Below are positions 34,770 to 44,500 of a DNA stretch of 64,000 nucleotides, one piece after another. The DNA comes from Meghimatium bilineatum. Taxonomy: Eukaryota > Mollusca > Gastropoda > Stylommatophora > Philomycidae. The stretch lies in the NCBI GenBank assembly GCA_034231615.1, contig CM067307.1, forward strand, positions 3,373,147 through 3,437,146. Reading direction: 5' to 3'. Position 1 is the first letter of the stretch, and each line of letters begins with the position of its first letter. Below the pieces are notes generated by a model. The model had not been told where the DNA came from. It did not search any database and saw only the letters and a program-made list of their open reading frames with translations. The position numbers were made by a program, and so were the translations under genes.

Positions 34770-35640
34770 TTTTAGACTTGCCTTCAAATCACACCGGAGA
34801 ACAATGGAAACGCAAGACTGTCTATTCCCAAGTGGTGTATTTGTGCGTACTCACATGAAAATTTGAATGCATGAAAGTCACTCTGGAATGGCTGGATAAA
34901 TTATGCCAGACTTGCAATCATTTCAGGCACATCTCACAGAGAAAGCGGACAAACCATGCCATCAGATGGGGGCTGTCTGTATCTAATTCCTGTGGCGGTA
35001 CCTCTCTCTTGCAGCCATTAGATATCTTCCTTAACGTAACCATTTTAAGGACAGACTGAGTGAAATGATATGAATATTGTCATCTGATGCAGTTGTGACA
35101 AAGGGTGGAAATTTTAAAATAGCTAATATCATTACAATCGTTAAGTGGGTTAAAGAATCGTGGTCAGATATTCGGTTCAAAATGATCGTCTGATCTTTCA
35201 AACAGTGCTCGATTAGTAATTCAATGGATGGAAGTGAGGATGCTGATATCTTTGAGGACACTTTACAAGTATATAATAAGACAGACATGATATCCACCCT
35301 GATGTTCCCACAACAGAGGATGAAATTTGTGAGCTGTTTCAGAATTCAAACAGTGATTGCACCCTGATGTTCCCATGACAGAGGATGAAATTCGTGAGCT
35401 ATTTCAGAATTCAAACAGTGATTGCACCCTGATGTTCCCACAACAGAGGATGAAATTCGTGAGCTATTTCAGAATTCAAACAGTGATTGCACCCTGATGT
35501 TCCCATGACAGAGGATGAAATTCGTGAGCTATTTCAGAATTCAAACAGTGATTGCACCCTGATGTTCCCATGACAGAGGATGAAATTCGTGAGCTATTTC
35601 AGAATTCAAACATCAATTTTGACTGTAGGATTTGAATGAC
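34770..35640 (+). mobile_element. Tigger/pogo-like DDE transposase remnant
   Basis: Broken + frames give FPSGVFVRTHMK, then W/MHESHSGMAG, then CGGTSLLQPLDIFLN (the PGG(c)TS.LQPLDV block of jerky/Tigger transposases), then IVKWVKESWSDI, FKQCSISNSMDGSEDA and finally DEIRELFQNSNINFDCRI with a stop. Order and spacing fit the C-terminal half of a DDE_1-type transposase. Many stops and frame changes; the N-terminal DNA-binding half is absent. MITEs with Tigger-like ends occur at 21.0 and 48.8 kb. Confidence 0.82.
35296..35612. repeat. Minisatellite, 65-bp unit x5, inside the transposase 3' coding end
   Basis: Each unit contains CCCTGATGTTCCCATGACAG and GATGAAATTCGTGAGCTATT. The first and last copies carry the transposase reading frame (EDEI.ELFQNSN), so the array was born from coding sequence; 65 is not divisible by three, so each copy shifts the frame. 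Confidence 0.95.
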
Positions 35641-36265
35641 TTTTCAACAGCAAGTATTTATGTGTTTCTACCAATAATTATTTCATTAAAAATGTTTTTG
35701 TGCTTGTTTATAAGCCCCTAAATAATAGGGAAAAAATACAGCAATTATCGGCTTACATTCGGAAATATTCAATATTTATTTACAATAATTATGAGAATAC
35801 AATACAAAGAAATCTAAGAAATTATCTGAACCGGTTTCATAGATTTGTTTGGCAAACAATCGACAGATTTTGAACAGAAAGTGTACCTTATAACAGGATA
35901 AGATGGGATTCTGAGCAAAATATGCGGGGTAGGAATCCACAGACCTAGACTATCTCTGTAACGTCATATGTAAAAATTAATTTGGTATTATCACTCGTGC
36001 GTTGCAAACTCATGGTCAATTCAGGCACTAGGAAGTGGGTACCAAATTTCATGCTCTGCGAAAGTCAAGGAATGGCACATATAATTATTCTGATGGAGAT
36101 ACTGATCAATTATCTGGTCAACTTCTGGACAGGAAGTTGAACACTTATGTGTATAGCCATGTCTGTGCGTGACATCAATCTAAAATTGAATTGCCCTTTC
36201 ACTGGAGGCTGCAACATGGTGTAGACTTAAGACTCCAGGGAAGGGTTATGAACCAACACACATAT
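35641..36265. other. Intergenic, no gene seen
   Basis: Unique sequence downstream of the transposase remnant. Confidence 0.5.
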
Positions 36266-36269
36266 GCAC

Positions 36270-36530
36270 TGTCCGAGTCCAAAAGGGAAGCAAAGAATAG
36301 CGACACTATTTACTGACATGCATATCGTAAGAGATGACTAAAGAGGAGAGGTTTAAGAAGTGAGGTTGACTGCCCTATCCCATAGTGGGTCAAAGTGACA
36401 CAATCCATTAAGTCAGACCAAGAGGCACCAATATTGAAGAAAAACTGTAAATCATGGCACAATGCATTCTGCTATTTGGAGTACATCCTGCTAATCTACA
36501 GGAGTTTGAGAATGAACTCAGAAGAACAAG
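36270..36530 (+). repeat. SINE-like dispersed family, copy
   Basis: Starts near AAAAGGGAAGCAAAGAATAG and ends GAGTTTGAGAATGAACTCAG AAGAA. Core words are CTATCCCATAG, AAAGTGAC, TCATGGCACAATG and TACATCCTGCTAATCT. Other copies: + 50860-51110, + 62055-62310, - 55200-55470, - 57745-57985, - 59105-59365; a shorter subfamily is at 37.4, 40.3, 59.5 and 61.6 kb. A LINE tail scrap (QLWSCPESADDEH) follows to 36630. Confidence 0.8.
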
Positions 36531-36647
36531 AACTACCACAGAAGCTACAATGCACTGAGAAACTACAGAATACTAGACAGAAACAGCTATGGTCTTGTCC
36601 AGAGTCTGCAGATGATGAACATCTGATGATTCATTCACTCTTTCACT

Positions 36648-36992
36648 GCCACACATTTTTATGCCATCTATTTCCCACTGCCTTACATTTTTATGCCATC
36701 TATTTCCCACCGCCACACATTTTTATGCCATCTATTTCCCACTGCCACACATTTTTATGCCATCTATTTCCCACTGCCACACATTTTTATGCCATCTATT
36801 TCCCACTGCCACACATTTTTATGCCATCTATTTCCCACTGCCACACATTTTTATGCCATCTATTTCCCACTGCCACACATTTTTATGCCATCTATTTCCC
36901 ACCGCCACACATTTTTATGCCATCTATTTCCACACATTTTTATGCCATCTATTTCCACACATTTTTATGCCATCTATTTCCCACCGCCATGC
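36648..36992. repeat. Minisatellite, 32-bp unit x11
   Basis: Units of CCACACATTTTTATGCCATC followed by TATTTCCCACTG; two copies near the end lack about 10 bp. Open + frames with FYAIYFP repeats are artefacts. Confidence 0.97.
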
Positions 36993-37410
36993 AATTTCCT
37001 CTAGATATGTTCTGTAGGTAATCATTGTAAGAAATTAATTTTTAACTCTACCAATAATGTTAGGGTTTTCAAACTTTCAGACAATATTCAGACAAGACTA
37101 AGCTTTCCAGCAACATTTATCACTAGTTTTTTATCGAAAAGGTCTCATTTTCATTTATTTTATGAATGATTTTGTCCAGCAATGACAGTTTTCAAAGTGG
37201 GTGCCCATCACTGGTTACTAGAACTATTTCATATCAACCTGTGACCTGCTTGAATCACAGTCTAATACTGTGATTCTATTTTATTGCTATAACGTGACAA
37301 AAAGTTTGAGTCACTCTGGACCAGGTGTCATCAGCTACATCATCCATTTTGAAAGTGTTCATTGACACAACGCACAAACATCATTAAATCTCTTATCATC
37401 AGTGGTGAAC
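36993..37410. other. Intergenic, no gene seen
   Basis: Unique AT-rich sequence. Confidence 0.5.
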
Positions 37411-37414
37411 TGAT

Positions 37415-37575
37415 CCTCTGCCGAAGATGGATGAGTCGGGGCATTGGCGCAAATAAAACGGTGACACAGTGCATTTCCATTCTCTGGACTACATCCTGCT
37501 GGAAATCTAGTAGGACCATTGTCCAGCTACAAGAGAGAACCAGTGGGAGTTTGAGAATAAATACTGAAGACACAG
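37415..37575 (+). repeat. SINE-like dispersed family, short subfamily
   Basis: Shares GGCGCAAATAAAACGGTGAC, CATTTCCATTCTCTGGACTA and CATCCTGCTGGAAATCTAGT with copies at 59.5 and 61.6 kb, and ends with GGAGTTTGAGAATAAAT. Confidence 0.8.
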
Positions 37576-37889
37576 AATCGATCACATAACTGCCTCTCCC
37601 ATATTTGGATAATATTTGAAATAAATGGGAATTCCTGCACTGAATAATACAAGTTTTATAGCCTGCAAAATTCTCCCTGAAAAAAGTTATATTCACAGAA
37701 GTTGTCTTTGTGTTGTAGTTTTGTCAGACACAGCAGTGAAACTGCAAAACTATTATTACTTAATATTTTTCTATTAGCGACAGCAGGCAGTACATTGTGG
37801 TTGTGTTATTATAACAGCAGCCTCTTGCTGTCACTAAAATTTGTTCAGGGTGGGATTTTTAATTTACCCTTCAACAGGAAAAAAATATT

Positions 37890-37975
37890 GTCCTTACAGG
37901 GAGTCAAACCCGGTACTTCACAGTTGTGAGACCAACAGTCTAACCTCTCAGCCATGCATGTGGCACACCACTAAC
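37890..37975 (-). mobile_element. tRNA-derived SINE head
   Basis: On minus, GGCTGAGAGGTTAGACTGTT (A box) and ACCGGGTTTGACTCC (B box) at tRNA spacing. Same head type as at 32.3 and 50.7 kb. Confidence 0.65.
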
Positions 37976-37999
37976 TAGTGACCAAATGAATGTCAAGAA

Positions 38000-38760
38000 A
38001 CATAGTTTATGACAGTAAACACAGATATTTATACAATTAGATTATATATATCAAAATCTGTAGCTAAATTTAGAAAACCACAATTTATTTTGCATGTATA
38101 CCTGCTGGCAGAGAGTAAGTATTGGACGGTCAATATAATGTTCAGAACATGCAGTAAGCAACCGTGCATCTATACCCTTCAGAAAACAATGGCAACCTAC
38201 TAAATGTAATTATTTTACCCAGAAAATGACTATAAGAAGCAGACTAAGGCTACAATCAAAACAAGATATCGAAGATCTTCTGAAAAAGGCAATGGAAGAA
38301 GTTGGACAGTTTGCACAAAACTGAGAGGCTTACAGAGAGGCAGTCAGGGCAACGTTCTACAAAGGACAAGTCCCGTAGATCACCGAGTTTGACTGTTACT
38401 TTCAGAATAGAACACTCAACCAACAACGAGCTGGATGACAAAACAAATGTAAACTAATTCTGCTGCAGAATACTTGTTTCAACTTCAGGGACTGAACGAA
38501 GTTCCAAACGAAATAACATTTGTTTCAACACAACCAAATATAAACTGACATTTGTTATTATTTCACAACCCTTACACAAGATAATAATATATACAATAGT
38601 TTGTTATATCAGGTCATCACTAGAGATTACAGCTTGAAGATATGCAGTTATGTTCTGTGTGTGCTATTATCTCCAGACAACATGCTGCTCTTTTGAGATG
38701 GATGAAGTACATAACAAGAAAGAATTAGAAGGCAGTAGATGGGATTTGAACCAGATACTT
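38000..38760. other. Intergenic; short dispersed-repeat copy, no gene
   Basis: Around 38110-38225 (reverse) lies a copy of a small repeat with GTTTGCCATTGATTTCTGAA-like words also found at 51175-51255, 57545-57630 and 58115-58210. The rest is unique. Confidence 0.5.
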
Positions 38761-38764
38761 TCAG

Positions 38765-38990
38765 CTGGCAAAGGGAAATTCTGTCATAATTATGGTACAG
38801 AAATCAAAGTACCAACAGGGAAGTTCTGTCATAATTATGGTACAGAAATCAAAGTACCAACAGGGAAGTTCTGTCATAATTATGGTACAGAAATCAAGTA
38901 CCAACAGGGAAGTTCTGTCATAATTATGGTACAGAAATCAAGTACCAACAGGGAAGTTCTGTCATAATTATGGTACAGAAATCAAGACAA
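38765..38990. repeat. Minisatellite, 43-45-bp unit x5
   Basis: Units contain GGGAAGTTCTGTCATAATTA and TGGTACAGAAATCAA; later copies lack two bases. Confidence 0.95.
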
Positions 38991-39034
38991 TCAGGTGGCA
39001 ACCACAAAACTGCTGAGTGTATATCTTGGTTCAC

Positions 39035-39420
39035 AGCCTGTAGTACTCCAGACAGATGCAAGGTCAGCAATCCTAGTGCTCCAGTCTAGAAAACTACCAG
39101 ACCTGCAAATATTAGTGACTGAACTAAGCACCTGCAAATATTAGTGACTGAACTAAGCAAACAGTGTAAAGTAGCTATGCAGTGGATATCACATTGTGGA
39201 ATCGTCTGGCTAAGGAGGGAGCTGCTGATGATCAACCAGATGTGCCAATAATCATCAAAAGAAACAGATGATCAAGGCAATTAGAAAGCCAACTCCAACA
39301 CAAGAGGATTAACCAATTATGAGCAGACCAGAACAAGTTGTAATTCTGCCCCTTAGAACAGGACACAACAAACTCCACAGTCGCATGTATACAAAGTTCA
39401 CAAAACTTCAGATATAAGCA
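39035..39420 (+). mobile_element. LINE remnant, RNase H domain and C-terminus
   Basis: The + frames give QTDARSAILVLQSRKLPDLQ (the TDsrsAl.al strand/helix of RNase H), a duplicated ILVTELSTCKY segment, KVAMQWISHCGI (v..qWip.HCGi), and EQVVILPLRTGHNKLHSRMY, the tail that precedes the zinc knuckle. The A..LAKEGA part is rearranged. Dead. Confidence 0.85.
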
Positions 39421-39449
39421 TAAAGGTAATGTGTGTTATGAACCAGCTT

Positions 39450-39625
39450 CAAGTAAATTCCCATAAGTGCTCAGCTGCCTAGTCAATGGGTGACATGGCA
39501 CATGGTTTCCCATAAGTGCTCAGCTGTTTAGTCAATGGTTAACATAGCACATGGTTTCCCATAAGTGCTCAGCTGTCTAGTCAATGGTTGACATAGCACA
39601 TGGTTTCCCATAAGTGATTAACTGT
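39450..39625. repeat. Minisatellite, 48-bp unit x4
   Basis: Units contain TTCCCATAAGTGCTCAGCTG and TCTAGTCAATGGTTGACATA. Confidence 0.93.
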
Positions 39626-39629
39626 TTAG

Positions 39630-40180
39630 TTAGTGGTTGAGCAGAAACCACCCAACTAGAATCACATACCTCAACCTTCACTGAGAATGAGCTCTGGTAA
39701 CCTACTTCCTGGTGGCTGAGTGAGGTAAAGGTCGGTCCCATGGCAGCAATTTCTGTCAAAGATAATTTTTCAGGTACTAAGCCGAGACTACTATCAGGCA
39801 TGGGAGCAATTTTTATTTCAAACCATGAACAATGAGTGGATTCGAAACACGTCTGCTGATCAGTGGGCAAATGACTTAATATTACACTACATCGACTACC
39901 AGATATGAAGCCTATTCCAGGCACACACAAAAAATATGAAACATCCAAGAAGGAGGCACCATTAAAAAATTTAAAGACTACTAAAAATCCTGTTGGATGT
40001 CTGGTTAAAGAGCACAGATAAACTAAACCACAAAGCAACTCATTTCATCCATAGAACTCCATCCTGCTAAGCAATGGGAGTCTGAGAACAAATACAGAAG
40101 AATGTGAGCCATGTACAATTTTTCAGAGAGATTTATGGATACATCTAAGATAAGTAAATATCTCCCAAGTTGCAACCAGG
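39630..40180. other. Intergenic, no gene seen
   Basis: A 153-codon minus frame (40038 to 39577) covers this region and runs into the 48-bp array; it has no recognisable motif and no splice context, so I do not call a gene. A scrap of the SINE-like family is at 40055-40100. Confidence 0.45.
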
Positions 40181-40189
40181 ATCTGGACT

Positions 40190-40475
40190 TGTCATTCAGA
40201 GAGCAAAGAATAGGCTCACTCAACTTTTCAGGCATGTCGTAGGAGATAACCAGTGCTTGGAATTCTTGTCCAGGGAGCAAAAAATAGGATCACTGTCCTC
40301 TTTTCAGGGATGTCATAAATTATTTTTCCCTTTCCGTATCAGACCACTGGCGCACATGAAAATGGTGACACACATCATTTCCATTCTCTGGACTACATCC
40401 TGCTGGAATTCTAGTAGGACCATTATCCTGCTATAAGAGAGATCCAGTAGAAGTTTGAGAGTGAATGCAAAGAAA
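40190..40475 (+). repeat. SINE-like dispersed family, copy with internal duplication
   Basis: Contains two related left parts (AGAGCAAAGAATAGGCTCAC and GGAGCAAAAAATAGGATCAC, 81 bp apart), then CATTTCCATTCTCTGGACTA and CATCCTGCTGGAATTCTAGT and a tail AGTTTGAGAGTGAATGC. Confidence 0.75.
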
Positions 40476-40599
40476 TTTGTGAAATCCATCATCATGGTAC
40501 CCTGGGGCAGATGGTGATGAGTGTCTTTCAACAAATAATATACATTTTGTTGTTTCCCATTTATAAAAAAGAACACCAACCAAATCCCATTCACTGTGG

Positions 40600-40930
40600 C
40601 TTCTATGTTGAATGGTTGTACAAGCCTACAGGATCGCCATGGCTTCTATGTTGAATGGTTGTACAAGCCTACAGGATTGCCATGGCTTCTATGTTGAATG
40701 GTTGTACAAGCCTACAGGATCACCATGGCTTCTATGTTGAATGGTTGTACAAGCCTACAGGATCACCATGGCTTCTTTATTGAAAGGTTGTTCAAGCCTA
40801 AAGGATCACCATGGCTTCTATGTTGAATGGTTGTACAAGCCTACAGGATCACCATGGCTTCTTTGTTGAAAGGTTGTTCAAGCCTAAAGGATCATCATGG
40901 TTTCTATATTGAAGGGTTGTACAAACATAG
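40600..40930. repeat. Minisatellite, 43-bp unit x8
   Basis: Units of GGATCACCATGGCTTCTATG followed by TTGAATGGTTGTACAAGCCTACA split over the repeat. Two variant copies alternate (AAAGGTTGTTCAAGCCTAAA). Confidence 0.95.
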
Positions 40931-41089
40931 AGGATTGACTTCATTGTACTCAGATTATCCCATACGTCCAATTTTCCATCTCACAACAGCAGCAAGCCGC
41001 CTGCTTAGAGTACCACTCATATCACATAATTCCGCAGCTTCAACAGATAATCCTGAGTTTTAACCCCCCAAAAAATAAGCAATGTACAA

Positions 41090-41175
41090 AAAAGATGTCA
41101 TGAGCAGGATATGAACTCACAACTCCTGAGCACAAAGTGAAGGGCTTAACGATTACGCTAGGGAGGTCCCCAAAA
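41090..41175 (-). mobile_element. tRNA-derived SINE head (degraded)
   Basis: Reverse complement carries AGCGTAATCGTTAAGCCCTT (A-box-like) and GAGTTGTGAGTTCATATCC (B-box-like). Diverged. Confidence 0.5.
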
Positions 41176-41294
41176 TGTCTATGTTAGTGAACAAAGTAAA
41201 CAGTTTCCATGAACAATCTCTAGAAAATGGTAACATGACTATAACATAAGACATCAATGAACTGACTATTTGTACAATAACACTTATGAATCTG

Positions 41295-41548
41295 CTAAGA
41301 TTGTGGGTTGGGATTTTCTAACATCTCCATGAGAAAAGTGTCAATTGGCTGGTCCCCAATCAACTTAAAGAAAAATAGGTGTTCCAAACATTTCAGGCCA
41401 ATTGATCTGAGTGCCGGCAGGCGAAGAAGTAGCTTTGCAAAACGGCCAGGTTCTTCTGGGTACCGAGATTTTGTATATTCTTCCAAAGATGCGTAGACTT
41501 TCTCTCGGAGTTGTTCCACCTCTTGTACAGCTGCTAATCCTTTGGCAT
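41295..41548 (-). CDS. RXR: RXR terminal coding exon: LBD helices 9-12
   Basis: Acceptor TTTCTCATTTAG, then (D)[55 protein letters not shown] and [14 protein letters not shown] with stop TAG. It contains the dimerisation helix 10, the organotin-binding cysteine position and AF-2. No close AATAAA follows; the nearest minus-strand match is at 40776-40781 within an array. Confidence 0.97.
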
Positions 41549-44500
41549 CTAAATGAGAAATTCAAAGTCCAAAAAATTAATCACCTATCTATCTATCTAT
41601 CATATGGGCTAGATGTGGGTTGTGGGCTTGTAGGCAGATCAATATCCTTGGCATCTAACAGGAAAATCTATAAGAATAAAACCATAAGAATTGTTTATTG
41701 GCTCTTTTTTTAAGATATTTCATGCACTTCCTATGTTTCGCCGCGTAAATTTATCTAGTATGACTGCAATGAAATCTTGAATAAGCCTAGAATGATGTAA
41801 TATATATTGCATCACATTGCATACTATGATCATGAACACATCATCCATAGTTGACTGCACCATTTTCTGATGCAATGCAATATTACTTTCAGGCAGCTGC
41901 TGAAGTAAGCTGACATCAGCAGTGTACTATACAAAGCCCAGTCGGAAAGAATGAGTATTTAAAATATTTCAGACTTTGTGTGAGACAGTTTAAGCTACAA
42001 TAACATAACACTTATTATTTTATCAATTTACATATAATACAAAACAGTAATGCTTCGACAGTGTGTTAATTTTGTGGACAATTTCTGCTATATCTGTGGG
42101 GAAGTGACATTTGCCAAACAGAACAAAAGTCTGAGTTCTAAAGTGAAGAAGGCATATCATCTTTACTTCGGATGCCAGGGTGGTGGCCAAGATAAGCCTT
42201 TGGTACCCCACATATGCCATGTTACATGTACAGCACAGCTTTCACAGTGGCTGAATGGCACAAGACCATCAATGTCATTTGAAGTCCCCATGGTGTGCAG
42301 AGAGTAAAGCAACCACATAACTGACAGTTACTTCTGCTTGGTTTCTCTTATTTCCGGCAGAATAATGCAGCACAAGAAGTCGATAATAGTCTACCCAAAC
42401 ATTCCATCTGCATTGATATCAGTTCCACAAGGTGAGGGACTTCCTATTCCAGAACCTCCAGCCAGAATATTATTCTCTTGATACATCTTATGAGGACAAG
42501 GGTGAGCCGACCTGTCTTCTCCTGGTCCGTCAGCATGCAGTGATCCAGATTTTCGCTGTGGTGCATCATTAACCCTACACAGAATAACACATGGAGAACT
42601 AAATGACCTGGTTCATGATTTAGACGTATCCAGGAACAGAATTACTCAGATCAAGACTCTAGCAACAGAATCTCCTAAAAGAAGATGCCACAATTACTTC
42701 ATAATGAAAGCACCACGAGCAGTTATAGTCTTTCTTCAGAAAAGAAATAATCTGGTATTCCGTTCCGATATTGAGGGCCTCATGATTGCCTAAAAAATAA
42801 ATCATGACCCACAAGAATGGAGACTATTTGTAGATTTGTCAAAACGGAGTCTTAAATCTGTGCTTTTTGCACAATGGTAACCGTCTTTCATCTATTCCAG
42901 TAGTGCATGCTGTCCACATGGAAGAAACATACGATAACTTTAAACAAATACTGAATTACATTGATTATAACAAGTACAGCTGGCACGTATGTGCTGATTT
43001 GGATGTAGTTGCCCTTTTAATGTGACTGCAGCAGGGATATACAAAATACATGTGACTTTAATGTGAGTGGGATAGCTGAGCAGGGAATTGTACTACTTGC
43101 TGAAGGAATGAATTTTCAGACAAAATGTTGTAGTTGGAGAGAAGAATATCCAACACCCAGCTCTGGCCAAGTCTCACAAAATGAAAAATTTTGAGAAAGT
43201 CATGGACCGAACTTTGGCAGCTTTGTGATACCTGCATGAAAAATTCCCAGTGAATAAATACTCAGTGAAACAAAGAGTAATCCAGGAAAAGGGTAATAAA
43301 TTTTTGCTAATACTTGATAACACACATAATGACACACACTGTAAAGAGGAAGTGGGAGTTTATGTGGGTCCTCAGATTCGAGGGCTCTTAAAAGATTCAA
43401 CAACTTGCTGCAGGGTGATGTGAAACAAGCATGGAATGCGTTTTACCTATCGTACACCAACATTCTCTAGAGTTAGGACAGAAAACTACAAGGAACTAGC
43501 AGAAGACAAGCTGATGAAGTATCAGATATTTGGCTACAATATGTCTCTAAAGATCCACTTCCTTCATTCCCATCTCAATTTCTTACCTGGGAACTGTATC
43601 ATGGTTAGTGATGAACATGGCAAACATTTTCATCAAAATATCACAACAATGGAACAAAAATACCAGATAACTCCGCATGTACTAAGCCATAGAAACTATT
43701 AGGAAGGATGGCCAGTTCCCTTCCTTGCTGTTTTTACCTTCCCAAGCCCATGCGTCATGTACCAATTTACAGCTGGGTTGACTAGAGAAACGGTCATGCC
43801 AGTTGAGAAATCACAACCCAGATTTTTTTAATCCAGATGTAGTTGTGAAAAGTCACACTGTAACCTGGTGATAGTAAAAAAGCTTACTATCAACTACCCA
43901 GTAGGCTTACGCACAATATTGTCTCGAACCACTACTAGAAAATCAACACATCTGGGATAGTAAATGTTCACATTATCTTTAGTATTCAAGAAAAATATAG
44001 ATCCAATATAGTATTTCTATCCTACGTGCCTGGGTTAAACAGGATATTTCTATCCTACGTACCTGGGTTAAACAGGATATTTCTATCCTACGTACCTGGG
44101 TTAAACAGGATATGCCTATCCTACGTACCTGGGTTAAACAGGATATTTCTATCCTACGTAACTGGGTTAAACAGGATATTTCTATTCTACGTACCTGGGT
44201 TAAGCAGGATATTTCTATCCTACGTAACTGGGTTAAACAGGATATTTCTATCCTACGTACCTGGGTTAAACAGGATATTTCTCTCCTACGTAACTGGGTT
44301 AAACAGGATATTTCTATCCTACGTATCTGGGTTAAACAGGATATTTCTATCCTACGTACCTGGGTTAAACAGGATATTTCTATCCTACGTACCTGGGTTA
44401 AACAGGACAACCGCTCTCAGGCAGCCAAGCTCAGTCTTGTCCATCTTCATTTCTCTCATTTTGGCCACTAATTCTGTCAGGACGCGGTCAAAGATGGTGC

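Noticed and set aside
39577-40038. 153-codon minus frame
   Set aside because: No motif, no partner exons, and it runs into a minisatellite and SINE-like scrap.
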